A DNA stretch of 64,000 nucleotides from Methylopila turkensis. GTDB lineage: Bacteria > Pseudomonadota > Alphaproteobacteria > Rhizobiales > Methylopilaceae. Both the position numbers and the translations under genes were made by a program. Shown piece by piece: positions 1-10,822 of this stretch (within the stretch, counting starts at the first letter, position 1; every line of letters begins with the position of its first letter). The DNA is taken from NCBI RefSeq assembly GCF_027922325.1, contig NZ_BSFL01000001.1, positions 62,001-126,000 on the forward strand. The letters are read 5' to 3'. The notes beneath the pieces are model-generated. The model was not told the origin of the DNA. It did not search any database and saw nothing but the letters and a program-made list of their open reading frames with translations.

Positions 1-503
1 ACCAGGCGCAGCAGCGTATCGAGGAGCTGGAGCGTCAGGCCTCGGAGCGCCCCGCCGGCGGCGGCGGCTTCCTGTCCGGCCTGTTCGGCGGCGGCTCCCA
101 GGCGTCGCGGCCGGAGCCCACGCCCTACAACGCGCCGGGCCGTTCGGCTCTGGGCTCGCCGATGGGCGCCCCCATGGGCGCTCCGACGGGCGCTCCGACC
201 GGCGGCGCGGCCGGGTCGCCCTGGCAGGGCGCGGCCGGTCAGGCCGCGGCCGCGCAGCCCGGCCGCGGCGGCGGCTTCCTCGCCGGCGCGGCGCAGACCG
301 CGATGGGCGTCGCGGGCGGCGTGCTGATCGGCAGCGCCATCGGCTCCATGTTCGGCGGCGGCGGACAGGCGCAGGCCGCCGAGACCCCGGCCGCGGCGCC
401 CGCCGAGACGCCGGCGGCCGAGCCCGCAGCCGAACCCGCAGCGGACGACAGCGGCGGCGGCGTCTTCGACTCGTTCTTCGGCGGCGACGACGAAGCCATC
501 TGA
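1..503 (+). CDS. DUF2076 family protein, 5' end cut off by window
   Basis: The frame is open from base 3 to the TGA at 501-503, giving 166 residues with no start inside the window. Visible in order: a short heptad-like stretch (QRIEELERQ), a glycine-rich block (GGGGFLSGLFGGG), a Pro/Ala/Gly linker with repeated MGAP/TGAP units, a second GGGFLAG block, a small-residue hydrophobic segment (GVAGGVLIGSAIGSMF) and an acidic Ala/Pro/Glu tail ending in VFDSFFGGDD. This order is typical of the C-terminal half of DUF2076 proteins of Proteobacteria, whose molecular role is not established. The composition suggests a disordered envelope-associated protein. The family assignment rests on motif layout only. 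Confidence 0.75.
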   Translation, partial: QAQQRIEELERQASERPAGGGGFLSGLFGGGSQASRPEPTPYNAPGRSALGSPMGAPMGAPTGAPTGGAAGSPWQGAAGQAAAAQPGRGGGFLAGAAQTAMGVAGGVLIGSAIGSMFGGGGQAQAAETPAAAPAETPAAEPAAEPAADDSGGGVFDSFFGGDDEAI

Positions 504-595
504 CGAAAACGTTATCGCCCGGCGGCGCGGCTCGCCCGCATGCGCCGCCGGGCGTGCTACCGTCTCGGCCTTGTCGTCGCGCCCAACGGGACCTG

Positions 596-1258
596 ATGCC
601 TTCGTCTGATCCTTCGAGTATCGCGGCCGCCGCGCTCAGCCGTGACGGCGGGCCGCGGGGGCCAAAGCTTTCCGAAATCCTTTTCAGCATCGCGAACGAC
701 ACCAGCCGGGACCGCATCTCGGTCGCCGACCTTCTGGCCGTCATGCAGGACCGCGCCGTCGGCGCGCTGATGTTCGTGTTCGCGCTGCCGAACGTGCTGC
801 CCACCCCGCCCGGCACCTCGACCGTGCTCGGCGCGCCGCTGATATTCCTGACCGCGCAGCTCGCGCTCGGAATGAAGCCCTGGCTGCCCCGCCTGATCGC
901 TGAACGCTCCATGGCGCGCTCCGACTTCGCGGCGGTCGTCAACAAGGCGGCGCCCTGGCTCGCGAAGGCCGAGAGCCTGCTGCGGCCCCGGCTTGGCCGG
1001 CTGGTCGAGCCGCCGGCCGAATACGCGATCGGCCTGATCTGCTTCCTGCTCGCCGTGATCCTGTTCCTGCCGATTCCGCTCGGCAACATGCTGCCGGCGC
1101 TCGCGATCTGCCTGTTCTCACTCGGCGTGGTGGAGCGCGACGGCGTCTGGATCGCGGCGGGGCTCGCGACCGCGGCGGCCTCTCTCGTCGTGATCTGGGG
1201 CGTGCTCTACGCCATCATCACCGCCGCGCTCTATTTCATCGCCAACGTCTTCAACTGA
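596..1258 (+). CDS. ExoD family exopolysaccharide synthesis protein
   Basis: A 220-residue integral membrane protein of the ExoD family, named after a Rhizobium meliloti locus needed for normal exopolysaccharide and alkali tolerance; the biochemical activity is unknown. The N-terminus contains the family region LSEILFSIANDTSRDRISVADLL followed by RAVGALMFVFALPNVLPTPPGTS, then a loop and hydrophobic segments ending in a long C-terminal helix. The ATG at 596 is preferred over an in-frame one at 554, because the extra 14 residues (MLPSRPCRRAQRDL) look unlike the family. It stands alone, 50 bases before the TerC gene on the same strand, so the two may be cotranscribed. Confidence 0.8.
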   Translation: MPSSDPSSIAAAALSRDGGPRGPKLSEILFSIANDTSRDRISVADLLAVMQDRAVGALMFVFALPNVLPTPPGTSTVLGAPLIFLTAQLALGMKPWLPRLIAERSMARSDFAAVVNKAAPWLAKAESLLRPRLGRLVEPPAEYAIGLICFLLAVILFLPIPLGNMLPALAICLFSLGVVERDGVWIAAGLATAAASLVVIWGVLYAIITAALYFIANVFN

Positions 1259-1308
1259 CCTCTCATTGAGAAGGACGGAGCGGCCCTGCGCGGCCGCGCC
1301 GACGCGCC

Positions 1309-2847
1309 ATGCTGTTCGAATGGATCGCCGACCCCGCCGCCTGGGCGGGCCTCGCCACCCTCATCGTGCTCGAGGTGGTGCTCGGCATCGACAACCTCGT
1401 CTTCATCGCCATCCTCGCGGACAAGCTGCCGGAGCATCAGCGCGACAAGGCGCGGCTGCTCGGCCTGTCGCTGGCGCTGATCATGCGCCTGATCCTGCTG
1501 GCCTCGATCTCATGGATCGTGACTCTGACCGAGACGCTGTTCACGGTGCTCGGCTCGGAGATCTCGTGGCGCGACATCATCCTGATCGGCGGCGGCCTGT
1601 TCCTGCTGTTCAAGGGCACGATGGAGCTGCACGAGCGGCTCGAAGGCGCGACCCACGACAAGCAGCGCGGCGCGGCCGACGCGGTGTTCTGGCAGGTGAT
1701 CCTGCAGATCATCGTGCTCGACGCGGTGTTCTCGCTCGACAGCGTCATCACCGCGGTCGGCATGGTGCAGCACCTCTCCATCATGGTGATCGCGGTGGTG
1801 ATCGCGATGGGCGTGATGATGGTGGCCTCGAAGCCGCTGATGGCTTTCGTCGGCCGCCATCCGACGGTGGTCATCCTGTGCCTCGGCCTGCTGCTGATGA
1901 TCGGCTTCAGCCTCGTGGTCGAAGGCCTCGGCTTCCACATCCCGAAGGGCTACCTCTACGCCGCGATCGGCTTCTCGATCCTGATCGAGGCCTTCAACCA
2001 GATCGGCCGGCGCAACGCCCGCAAGCGGATCACCACCTCGGACCTGCGCGACCGCACCGCCGACGCGGTGCTGCGCCTGCTGCGCGGCGGACGGCAGGAG
2101 GACTCGGGCGACTCCCACGCCGAGGCGGCGCGCTCGGAAGCCGGCGGCGCGGCGTTCTCGCCCGCCGAAAGCTCGATGATTGAGCGCGTGATGACGCTCG
2201 GCGACCGCGCCGTCCGCTCGATCATGACGCCGCGGCGCGACGTGATCTGGCTCGACGTGGAGGCCGACCTCGCGACATCGCTGCATGCGATTCGCAGGAG
2301 CGGCCGCTCGCGCTTTCCCGCCTGCCGCGGGGACGTGGAGCAGGTGGTCGGCGTGGTGCACGCCAAGGACCTGATCGGCGTGGAGGCCGGCGGCCTCGGC
2401 GCCGCGGCCCGGGAGCCGCTGTTCGTGATCGAGACGATGCCGATCCTGAGCCTGCTCGAGCGCTTCCGGGAGTCGACGATCCACATGGCGATCGTGGTCG
2501 ACGAGCATGGCGTGCTGCAGGGCCTCGTCACGCCGACTGACATCCTGACCGCGATCGCCGGCGCTCTTCCCGAGCGCGACGGCGACGAGACGCCCGACGC
2601 GGTGCGGCGTGCGGACGGCTCGTGGCGGCTCGACGGCGGCATGCCGGTCGACGACGCCGAGCGCGCGCTCGGACTGCGCGGCATGCGCGACGCCGGCGAC
2701 CACGAGACGGTGGCGGGGTTCGCGCTCAGCGTGCTCGGGCGGCTGCCGGAGAACGGCGAGAGCTTCGACTGGGGCGGCTTCCGCTTCACGGCGCGGGACG
2801 TCGACGGCCGGCGGATCGGCGGCCTCGAGGTCGCGGCGATCTCCTGA
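1309..2847 (+). CDS. TerC family membrane protein with CBS and CorC/HlyC-type C-terminal domains
   Basis: A 512-residue protein. Residues about 1-235 form the TerC membrane domain, seen in [15 protein letters not shown] near the start and the paired [13 protein letters not shown] motif whose acidic residues sit in the membrane. Residues about 290-420 form a CBS pair, starting at [13 protein letters not shown] and including [17 protein letters not shown]. The C-terminal 80 residues match the transporter-associated CorC/HlyC domain. This is the architecture of E. coli YoaE-like proteins. TerC proteins are linked to metal (manganese) export or metalation of exported proteins; the substrate here cannot be read from sequence. 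It converges on ntrC with a 12-base gap. Confidence 0.88.
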   Translation: MLFEWIADPAAWAGLATLIVLEVVLGIDNLVFIAILADKLPEHQRDKARLLGLSLALIMRLILLASISWIVTLTETLFTVLGSEISWRDIILIGGGLFLLFKGTMELHERLEGATHDKQRGAADAVFWQVILQIIVLDAVFSLDSVITAVGMVQHLSIMVIAVVIAMGVMMVASKPLMAFVGRHPTVVILCLGLLLMIGFSLVVEGLGFHIPKGYLYAAIGFSILIEAFNQIGRRNARKRITTSDLRDRTADAVLRLLRGGRQEDSGDSHAEAARSEAGGAAFSPAESSMIERVMTLGDRAVRSIMTPRRDVIWLDVEADLATSLHAIRRSGRSRFPACRGDVEQVVGVVHAKDLIGVEAGGLGAAAREPLFVIETMPILSLLERFRESTIHMAIVVDEHGVLQGLVTPTDILTAIAGALPERDGDETPDAVRRADGSWRLDGGMPVDDAERALGLRGMRDAGDHETVAGFALSVLGRLPENGESFDWGGFRFTARDVDGRRIGGLEVAAIS

Positions 2848-2859
2848 CCGCAGCGGCCC

Positions 2860-4302
<1,443 letters not shown>

Positions 4303-4309
4303 GGACGTG

Positions 4310-5434
4310 TCAGCTCCTTGCGCGACGGCTCTCGCCGCCGGTGAACATCGGCATCAGCACGCGGAACGACGTCCGGCGCGGTTGGGATTCGCATTCGATG
4401 ATGCCGCCGTGGGCGCCCACGATCTTGGCGACGAGCGCGAGGCCCAGGCCCGATCCCGTGGGCTTGGTGGTCACGAACGGGTCGAACAGGTGCGGCAGCA
4501 GGTCTTCCGGCACGCCGGGGCCGTTGTCGCGCACGGTGAACTGCAGCGGCAGGCTCACGCGGGTGGAGGAGCCGGGAACTGACAGGCGCACGCCGGGCCG
4601 GAAGGCGGTCGACAGCATGATCTCGCCGTCGGAGGCGTCGCCGATCGCCTCGGCCGCGTTCTTCACGAGGTTGAGGAACACCTGCACGAGCTGGTCGCGG
4701 TTCGCGAACACCGGCGGCAGCGACGGGTCGTAGTCCTCGACGATCCTGAGGCCGCGCGCGAACCCGGTCTGGGCGATGCGCTTCACGTGCTCCAGCACGG
4801 CGTGGATGTTGACCGCCTCGCGCTCGATCGGCCGCTCGTCGGAGAACACCTCCATGCGGTCGACCAGCTTCACGATCCGGTCGGCCTCGTCGCAGATCAG
4901 GCGGGTGAGAGCGCGGTCGTCGTCGCTCGCGGACTGCTCCAGCAGCTGGGCCGCGCCGCGGATGCCGGAGAGCGGGTTCTTGATCTCGTGCGCCAGCATG
5001 GCGGCGAGCGCCGTGACCGACCGGGCGGCGCTGCGGTGGGTGAGCTGGCGGTCCATCTTGTCGGCGATGGTGCGCTCCTGCAGCACCAGCACCAGGATCT
5101 CCGGCTTGTCGTGCAGCGGCGCGACGTGGATGTCGACGATGCGCTCGCCGCCGTTGCGCGGGGTGCCGAGGTCGACCCGGTACTCGTTGACCGGCGCGCC
5201 GCGCTCGCGCGCCTGGTCGATGAGCTGGATCAGCGGCGAGCCGAACGGCACGAACTCGCGGATGTGGTGACGCCGGAGCGTGTTGGCGCTCGTCTCGAAG
5301 AACGCCTCCGCCGAGACGTTGACGTCGACGATGCGGCCCTCCTCGTCGACGCAGACGACCGGGTGCGGCAGCGCGTTGAGCACGGCCTCGGCCGCGCCGG
5401 CCCCGGTCCGCGGACGGTTGGCGGGCGCGCTCAC
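4310..5434 (-). CDS. ntrB: Nitrogen regulation sensor histidine kinase NtrB
   Basis: Two-component kinase of the cytosolic NtrB type, 374 residues. An N-terminal PAS domain ([18 protein letters not shown]) is followed by the phosphoacceptor helix with [19 protein letters not shown] and a HATPase domain carrying [12 protein letters not shown] and the [18 protein letters not shown] boxes. No membrane segment is visible, as expected for a PII-controlled NtrB. The start is taken as the GTG at 5434, which overlaps the dusB stop codon as GTGA. This implies translational coupling; a further in-frame GTG at 5449 would add five residues. Partner of ntrC, 7 bases downstream. Confidence 0.96.
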   Translation of the reverse strand: MSAPANRPRTGAGAAEAVLNALPHPVVCVDEEGRIVDVNVSAEAFFETSANTLRRHHIREFVPFGSPLIQLIDQARERGAPVNEYRVDLGTPRNGGERIVDIHVAPLHDKPEILVLVLQERTIADKMDRQLTHRSAARSVTALAAMLAHEIKNPLSGIRGAAQLLEQSASDDDRALTRLICDEADRIVKLVDRMEVFSDERPIEREAVNIHAVLEHVKRIAQTGFARGLRIVEDYDPSLPPVFANRDQLVQVFLNLVKNAAEAIGDASDGEIMLSTAFRPGVRLSVPGSSTRVSLPLQFTVRDNGPGVPEDLLPHLFDPFVTTKPTGSGLGLALVAKIVGAHGGIIECESQPRRTSFRVLMPMFTGGESRRARS

Positions 5435-6444
5435 GCGGCGGCCCTCCACGCGAGCTCGTCATAGGCGCGGTCGAGGGCCGCAAGCGCGGCCTCCGCCGTC
5501 GGCGCCGTCAGGGTCGCGGCCTTGGCCGCGGCCGGCGCCGGCGCGCCGGCGGTCTCGGCCGCCGCGTCCAGGCTCCAGCCGAGATGCTTGCGGGCGTGGC
5601 GCACGCCGGTCTCGCGGCCGTAGAGATGCAGAAGGCCTTCGTAATGCTCGCGGGCGAGCGCGCGCTGGACGTCGAGCGAGGGCGCCGGCCGGACGACGCC
5701 ATCGGCCAGGAACGCCGCGACCGCGCCCGGGAACCACGGGCGTCCCTGCGCGCCGCGGCCGATCATCACCGCGTCGGCGCCGGAGGCTTCGAGCATGGCG
5801 GGGGCGTGCTCCTCGCGGGTCAGGTCGCCGTTCGCGACCAGCGGGATCGCGATCCGCTCGCGCACGGCGCGGATCGCCGCCCAGTCGGCGCGGCCGTCGT
5901 AAAGCTGGGCGCGGGTGCGGCCGTGCACCGTGACCATGGCCGCGCCCTCGGCCTCCGCGCGTGCGGCGAGCTCCGGGGCGACGATCGATCCGGCGTCCCA
6001 GCCCAGCCGCATCTTCACCGTGACCGGAACCTCGACCGCGGCCACCGTCGCCGCAATCAGCCGGACCGCGAGGTCGAGGTCCTTCAGCAGCGCCGAACCG
6101 CCATGCCCGCCGACCACCTTCTTGGCGGGGCAGCCCATGTTGATGTCGATCACCGAGGCCCCCGCCCCGACCGCGACCTTCGCGGCCTCCGCCATCCAGG
6201 CGGGGTCGCGGCCGGCGAGCTGGACCACGTGGGTCGCGATGCCGTCGCCCTCGGCGCGCAGGCGGGCCTCGTCGTCGGCGGTGGCGAGTTCGCGCGAGGC
6301 GACCATCTCGGACACCACGAGCCCGGCGCCGAGCCGCGCGGCGATGCGCCGGAACACGACGTCGGTGACGCCGGACATGGGCGCCAAAAGGACTGCGTTG
6401 GCCGGCAGCACGGCGCCGATGGCGAAGGTTGGGGCGGGCCGCAC
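5431..6444 (-). CDS. dusB: tRNA-dihydrouridine synthase B (DusB)
   Basis: A flavoprotein that reduces uridine to dihydrouridine in the tRNA D-loop; 337 residues, normal for DusB. Family signatures seen: [16 protein letters not shown] at the N-terminus, [10 protein letters not shown] with the catalytic cysteine, [24 protein letters not shown], and [12 protein letters not shown] near the flavin phosphate site. The start is set at the GTG at 6444 ([20 protein letters not shown]). An upstream in-frame ATG at 6507 would lie inside the apparent promoter (6489-6516) and add an unconserved leader. First gene of dusB-ntrB-ntrC, an order conserved in many alphaproteobacteria. Confidence 0.93.
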   Translation of the reverse strand: MRPAPTFAIGAVLPANAVLLAPMSGVTDVVFRRIAARLGAGLVVSEMVASRELATADDEARLRAEGDGIATHVVQLAGRDPAWMAEAAKVAVGAGASVIDINMGCPAKKVVGGHGGSALLKDLDLAVRLIAATVAAVEVPVTVKMRLGWDAGSIVAPELAARAEAEGAAMVTVHGRTRAQLYDGRADWAAIRAVRERIAIPLVANGDLTREEHAPAMLEASGADAVMIGRGAQGRPWFPGAVAAFLADGVVRPAPSLDVQRALAREHYEGLLHLYGRETGVRHARKHLGWSLDAAAETAGAPAPAAAKAATLTAPTAEAALAALDRAYDELAWRAAA

Positions 6445-6477
6445 GAGACGCTTCTGCTCACAATTTAATCTGGAGGG

Positions 6478-6516
6478 TGTGTGCACACATATTAGACAGT
6501 TTTCCATCCGACACAA
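6478..6516 (-). promoter_or_regulatory. Probable dusB-ntrBC promoter with 12-bp palindromic operator
   Basis: On the minus strand a -35-like TTGTGT (6511-6516) and a -10-like TAATAT (6489-6494) are spaced by 16 bases. Directly downstream, where transcription should begin, lies the perfect palindrome TGTGTGCACACA (6478-6489). The local sequence is AT-rich compared with its surroundings. The layout suggests a repressor or autoregulatory site controlling the operon. The binding protein is not known. Confidence 0.5.
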
Positions 6517-6625
6517 CGTCGCAAACGCATTCGTCCCCGAGGGCGCACGACAGGCGGCGCCGGCTCGGCTAGAACGGCGCGTCAGCGAAGCCGCGGCGCC
6601 CCGCCGCGCGCCGGGTTTTTGAACG

Positions 6626-7855
6626 ATGGCCCCACAGAATGACGGCGCGCCGCGCGTCGCCGCGGTGATCTGCGCCGCGGGCGGCGGAACCCGGGCCGGC
6701 GCGGGCCTGCCGAAGCAGTTCCGCCCGATCGGCCGCGACAGCCTGCTCGCCGCCTCCGCCCGGCTGTTCCTTGACCATCCCGCCGTGTCCGACGTGCGGA
6801 TCGTGATCGGCGCGGAGCACGCCGCGCTCCACGACGCCGCGATCGCGACGCTCGGAGAGCCTGCGCCCAAGCTCGGCGCGCCGGTTCTCGGCGGCGCCAG
6901 CCGGCAGGCCTCCGTGCGCGCCGGCCTCGAATCGCTCGCGGACCGAGCGCCCGACATCGTGCTGGTGCACGACGCCGCCCGGCCGTTCGCGAGCCCCGCG
7001 CTGATCGACCGCGCCATCGCCGCCGCCGCCGAGCGGGGCGGCGCGGTTCCAGGCGTCGCCGTGGTCGACACGATCTGCGCCGTGGGCGACGACGGCGGCC
7101 GGGGCGCGACCATCGACCGCGCCGCCCATCGCGCGCTGCAGACGCCGCAGGCGTTCCGCTACGCCGAACTCGCCGACGCCCACGCCCGCGCCGCCGCCGC
7201 CGGCCGCGACGACTTCACCGACGACGGCGCGCTGTTCGCCTGGGCGGGCCACGCCGTCGCCGTGTTCGAGGGAGAAAGCCGCAACGTGAAGCTGACCACG
7301 CCCGACCAGTTCGACGACGCCCTGCTGCGGCGCGCCGGCGCCGAATTCCTCGCCCGCGGCGACGTGCGCACGGGAACAGGCTTCGACGTCCACGCCTTCG
7401 GGCCGGGCGACCATGTGGTCATCGGCGGCGTGAAGGTGCCGCACGGCTTCGGCCTCTCCGGCCATTCCGACGCCGACGTGGTCCTGCACGCCCTGACCGA
7501 CGCCGTGCTCGGCGCGCTCGGCGACGGCGACATCGGCGCGCATTTCCCGCCGTCGGACCCGGAATGGAAGGGCGCCGATTCGGCCCGCTTCCTCGCGGAC
7601 GCCGTCGCGCGGGTGCGGGCCGCGGGGGGCGTCGTCGCCCATCTCGACGTCACCGTGATCGGCGAGGCGCCGAAGGTCGGCCCGCACCGCGAGGCCATGC
7701 GCGCGCGGATCGCCGAGATCGCCGGGATCGCGGTCTCCCGCGTCGGCGTGAAGGCCACGACAACGGAGCGGCTCGGCTTCGCCGGCCGCCGCGAGGGCCT
7801 GGCGGCGCTCGCCTCCGCCACCATCCGCCTGCCCTTCACGGACGATTTCGCATGA
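6626..7855 (+). CDS. ispDF: Bifunctional IspD/IspF enzyme of the MEP isoprenoid pathway
   Basis: A 409-residue fusion. The N-terminal half is IspD (2-C-methyl-D-erythritol 4-phosphate cytidylyltransferase), with the CTP-binding [16 protein letters not shown] and [10 protein letters not shown]. The C-terminal half, from about residue 248 ([18 protein letters not shown]), is IspF (MECDP synthase), with the zinc site DVHAF and [15 protein letters not shown] and the end motif [17 protein letters not shown]. Together they catalyse two non-consecutive MEP steps. Fusion is common in alphaproteobacteria. It is divergent from dusB and overlaps the CinA gene as ATGA. A second MEP gene, dxs, is at 36.5-38.4 kb. 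Confidence 0.97.
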   Translation: MAPQNDGAPRVAAVICAAGGGTRAGAGLPKQFRPIGRDSLLAASARLFLDHPAVSDVRIVIGAEHAALHDAAIATLGEPAPKLGAPVLGGASRQASVRAGLESLADRAPDIVLVHDAARPFASPALIDRAIAAAAERGGAVPGVAVVDTICAVGDDGGRGATIDRAAHRALQTPQAFRYAELADAHARAAAAGRDDFTDDGALFAWAGHAVAVFEGESRNVKLTTPDQFDDALLRRAGAEFLARGDVRTGTGFDVHAFGPGDHVVIGGVKVPHGFGLSGHSDADVVLHALTDAVLGALGDGDIGAHFPPSDPEWKGADSARFLADAVARVRAAGGVVAHLDVTVIGEAPKVGPHREAMRARIAEIAGIAVSRVGVKATTTERLGFAGRREGLAALASATIRLPFTDDFA

Positions 7856-8355
7856 GCGCGACGCCCTACGATCTGGCGGAGGAGGTTCTCCGCCTCGCGC
7901 GCGGCGCAGGCCTCACCCTAGCCACCGTCGAATCCTGCACCGGCGGCCTCGTCGCCGGCGCCCTGACCGAGGTGCCGGGCTCCTCCGACGTGGTCGACCG
8001 CGGCTTCGTCACCTATTCGAACGCGGCCAAGACCGCGCTCGTCGGCGTGGCCGCCGAGCTGATCGCGGCCCGCGGCGCGGTGAGCGAGGAGGTGGCGCGC
8101 GCCATGGCGGAAGGCGGGCTCTCCCGCGCCGGCGTCGGCCTGACCGTCGCCGTCACCGGCGTCGCGGGTCCCGGCGGCGGCTCGGCGGAGAAGCCGGTCG
8201 GCCTGGTCCATTTCGCGGCCGCCCGCGCGGGCCGCCCCACGCTCCACCGCGAGCGCCGCTTCGGCGACCTTACGCGCTCCGAAATCCGCCGCCTCGCGGT
8301 GCTCGAGGCCCTCGACCTGCTGCGCGAAGCCGCCGGCGCGACTGCGGTCGGCTGA
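7852..8355 (+). CDS. CinA family nicotinamide-nucleotide amidase
   Basis: A 167-residue stand-alone CinA C-terminal domain (PncC type), which removes the amide from nicotinamide mononucleotide in NAD salvage. Family motifs: [20 protein letters not shown], the [15 protein letters not shown] strand, and [22 protein letters not shown]. The N-terminal MoCF-like domain of long CinA proteins is absent, the usual short form. The ATG at 7852 overlaps the ispDF stop as ATGA, so the two are translationally coupled. It converges on the porin gene with only a 4-base gap. Confidence 0.92.
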   Translation: MSATPYDLAEEVLRLARGAGLTLATVESCTGGLVAGALTEVPGSSDVVDRGFVTYSNAAKTALVGVAAELIAARGAVSEEVARAMAEGGLSRAGVGLTVAVTGVAGPGGGSAEKPVGLVHFAAARAGRPTLHRERRFGDLTRSEIRRLAVLEALDLLREAAGATAVG

Positions 8356-8359
8356 ACCG

Positions 8360-9700
8360 TCAGAACCGGGCGATCGTCGTCAGCCCGAAGACGAGCGCGT
8401 CCGGAATGCGGCGGCGGCCGTCGCCCTTGGGGTGCGCGACCGAGCCGCCGGGGTGGACGACGTATTGCGCGGTCGGCTGCACGGTGAGGCCGGGGACGAT
8501 CTCGGCGCGGTAGTTCGCCTCGAACGTCATCTCGAAGTCGCGCACAGGTCCGCGGACGCCCGCCTCCACGTTCGCCGCCCGGTCGGCGTGCGCGAGCGCC
8601 GGCGAGAAATCGGCGTAGGCCACTGCCACGCCGAAGACGTCGGCGGGGCGGCTCGGAACCATGCCGCGCACGACCACGCCGCCGTCCACATAGGCGCTGA
8701 CGGCGTTGCGGTCTGACGGGCCGAGGATGACGCGCGCGAAAACGCCGAAGCCCGCCTCGTCGTCCTCGCCCTCGGGACGGAAGACCTGCTGGTCCCAGAC
8801 GGCGTAGACATTGAAATTGCGGTCCCGCGTCCGCTCCGCGTCTTCGCCGTCGCGCAGGCGGGCGAAGTCGCCGAAATGCAGGTAGCCGCCGAGCTTCACC
8901 GCGCCGGAGAGCCCCTCCTCCCCGCCGCCGTAGCGATATTCGCCCTCGGCGATCACCAGCGGCGGGTCCTTCAGGCGGAAGTTCGACCCGCGCCGATTCG
9001 CCTCCTCCGGCTCCTCGGCGTCGAGCGGGGCGGCGGCGCCGTTATAGATCGCGGCCCGGACGGTGAGATCGTCGGTCGCCTCGAAGGTCGCCTGCGCGCC
9101 GAGCGCCGCCAGCGGATAGGCCGGCCCCTCCTGCGGCAGGTTTTCCGACGGCGACGCCGCCCAGCCGAAGGTCGCGCCGATGAACAGCTCCGCATAGCCG
9201 CTCTTGAGAAAAACCTCATCGGCCGCGAGCTGGCCCACGCGCACGGCGAGGCGGTCGTCGAAACGCTGCTCGTAATAGAGCTCGAACAGACGCGTCGTCG
9301 GCATGGCGCCGATGTCGTTGCCGGCCAGAATATTGCCGACGCGGCGCTCGGCCAGGTCGCGGCCATGGATCTGCAGCGCGTTGACGTGCAGCGAGCCGCC
9401 CTCGATCCCGAGCGTCTTTTCCGCGTCGACGTCGAGCGACAGGCTCGCGAGCCCCATATAGGCCCCGCCGCGGCTGATCCCGCCGCGCGCGACCGCGCGC
9501 ATGTCGGAGAAGTAGAAGCCGGAGAACCGGAAGCCGCGCTCGGCGAGAGCGTCGCGTCCGGCCTTCAGCTCCGACAATGTGGGCACGGAGTCGAGCACGG
9601 ACCCGCCGTCGTCGTCATCCGCGAGCGCCGGCGCCGCGGGGCAGAGGCCGAACAGGACGAGCCCGGCCGCGCCCGCGGCGGCCGATCGAAAACGCCTCAC
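8360..9700 (-). CDS. OprB-like carbohydrate porin
   Basis: A 446-residue predicted outer-membrane beta-barrel. The signal peptide is clear: basic MRRFRS, a hydrophobic Ala/Gly/Leu core, then a cleavage region near ALADDDD. The mature protein has alternating short strands with many aromatic-Gly motifs (FSGFYFSDMRAVA, YYEQRFDDRLAVRVGQL, LKSGYAELFIGATFGWAASPS). It ends in LVFGLTTIARF, with the terminal Phe needed for barrel assembly. The Ser-Glu-Asn-Leu-Pro region and the repeat of 'GxYxxFxxFA' type strands fit the OprB family of sugar-uptake porins. It is probably monocistronic; the substrate is inferred from the family only. Confidence 0.82.
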   Translation of the reverse strand: MRRFRSAAAGAAGLVLFGLCPAAPALADDDDGGSVLDSVPTLSELKAGRDALAERGFRFSGFYFSDMRAVARGGISRGGAYMGLASLSLDVDAEKTLGIEGGSLHVNALQIHGRDLAERRVGNILAGNDIGAMPTTRLFELYYEQRFDDRLAVRVGQLAADEVFLKSGYAELFIGATFGWAASPSENLPQEGPAYPLAALGAQATFEATDDLTVRAAIYNGAAAPLDAEEPEEANRRGSNFRLKDPPLVIAEGEYRYGGGEEGLSGAVKLGGYLHFGDFARLRDGEDAERTRDRNFNVYAVWDQQVFRPEGEDDEAGFGVFARVILGPSDRNAVSAYVDGGVVVRGMVPSRPADVFGVAVAYADFSPALAHADRAANVEAGVRGPVRDFEMTFEANYRAEIVPGLTVQPTAQYVVHPGGSVAHPKGDGRRRIPDALVFGLTTIARF

Positions 9701-9850
9701 CTGATGTTCCCCCGCGATCGCGTTCCGAGCGTCTTATGTTTCGCTCAGGGTCGCACGCGGCTCCGTGAGGCTCAACCTGCCGCGCCGCCTGCGGCGATCC
9801 GCCAAGGCGGTCCAATCGTCGAAGCCGGGGCCGCGCGCTATATCCGAGCC

Positions 9851-10030
9851 ATGGACCTTTCCCGGCTCTTCATGCGCATGGCGATGATCGTGCGGCGGCC
9901 GCCGTCACGACCGCAGCTCATTGCGATCGCCGTGGTCGCGGCGGTCGTCGCCGTCTGCGTCGCGGTCGAATGGGCGGGGCTGTGGCCGGAGGCGCTGACG
10001 GCCGACCGGGTGCGTACGCCGCGGCTGTGA
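9851..10030 (+). CDS. Small single-pass membrane protein, unknown
   Basis: A 59-residue ORF. After a basic N-terminus (MDLSRLFMRMAMIVRRPPSRPQ) it has one strongly hydrophobic helix (LIAIAVVAAVVAVCVAV), then a short tail with WAGLWPEALTADR. The charge pattern predicts the N-terminus in the cytoplasm. It is divergent from the porin gene with 150 bases between, and ends 18 bases before a convergent small membrane gene. I recognise no family. Confidence 0.55.
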   Translation: MDLSRLFMRMAMIVRRPPSRPQLIAIAVVAAVVAVCVAVEWAGLWPEALTADRVRTPRL

Positions 10031-10048
10031 TGCGCCGGCGTCGCGCCG

Positions 10049-10252
10049 TCAGGTGCTGAAGCCGAGGATGATGCCCGCGACGCCGCCCGCCAGCAGGAAG
10101 GTCACTCCGAGCGAGTAGATCGTCGCCAGATTGCTCTTGTCCCGCAAAACGCCCGCGGTGCGCCCGCCCTCCCGCCGCGCGATCACGATCAGAAGAATCG
10201 CCGCGGCGAACAACGCCACGCCGACGATTTCGTACATGAGATGCTGCAGCAT
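10049..10252 (-). CDS. Small two-helix membrane protein, unknown
   Basis: 67 residues with two hydrophobic helices: IVGVALFAAAILLIVIA near the start and YSLGVTFLLAGGVAGIILGF at the end. They are joined by a basic loop REGGRTAGVLRDKSN. The ATG at 10252 is chosen because GGGAGA lies seven bases upstream; a start at 10330 would add 26 unconserved residues. No catalytic motif is visible. It converges on the preceding small membrane gene. Confidence 0.6.
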   Translation of the reverse strand: MLQHLMYEIVGVALFAAAILLIVIARREGGRTAGVLRDKSNLATIYSLGVTFLLAGGVAGIILGFST

Positions 10253-10552
10253 CGAATTCTCCCAACCGGGCCGCGTCATTGGGCGCGCGACCGCGAATGG
10301 AACCTTCTCGCCTCTCGTGCGTTGTGGCAACCAAGGCTATCGCATCAAACGAAATGTGACGGCTGTCGCTGCGCCACAACCGGCGCTGGCGGCCCCGCAG
10401 CCACCGTCAGCCCCGCGCCCACGTCGCTGTGAGAAACCATATTTCGCATACGATTACTTCGATATCGAGAAATAAATCGCCTATATGGAACCATTTTTCC
10501 TTACAATGCGTTCAATTATTATTCTCGTTACAGTAAAAGGGGGGAATATGTT
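10253..10552. other. Intergenic, AT-rich toward its right half
   Basis: No supported gene. From about 10430 the sequence becomes much more AT-rich than the genome average (TTCGATATCGAG at 10452-10463, then runs of A and T up to the GGGGGG at 10539). This probably holds the promoter of the following gene. CCATAT and ATATGG occur as widely spaced inverted hexamers, too weak to call. Confidence 0.4.
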
Positions 10553-10822
10553 GTGCTCCATGTCGTTTCAAGCCCAAATGACGACGTCCTTACGGTCTAT
10601 TCGCACCGTGTGGCGATCGGAGGCGTGACCGTCGAGGCGGACGAGTCGTCCTATTGGGCGCTGTTCGCGCTGAAGCAGGCTGACGTCCAGGATGGTCCGA
10701 GGCCGGCTGCGCTCGGCGGCCGGGAGGCTACCAAGGAAGGCGCGCTGCAGGCGCTCCTGGACGTGTGGCAATCCTGGCTGACGGCCGCGGGACTTACCTA
10801 CGCGACCCAGAAACGATGCTGA
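10553..10822 (+). CDS. Hypothetical protein of 89 residues
   Basis: Starts at a GTG that follows the purine-rich AAAAGGGGGGAATA. The product (MLHVVSSPNDDVLTVYSHRV at the start, then alternating hydrophobic and polar strands and a helix EGALQALLDVWQSWLTAAGL) looks like a small soluble alpha/beta protein. It has normal codon use despite an AT-rich leader. No family recognised. It sits alone between two intergenic stretches, so it is probably transcribed from its own promoter in the AT-rich leader. Confidence 0.5.
   Translation: MLHVVSSPNDDVLTVYSHRVAIGGVTVEADESSYWALFALKQADVQDGPRPAALGGREATKEGALQALLDVWQSWLTAAGLTYATQKRC

Noticed and set aside
5431-7113. dusB reading frame extended to 7113
   Set aside because: The extension would run antisense through ispDF and past the promoter; the conserved protein begins near 6444.
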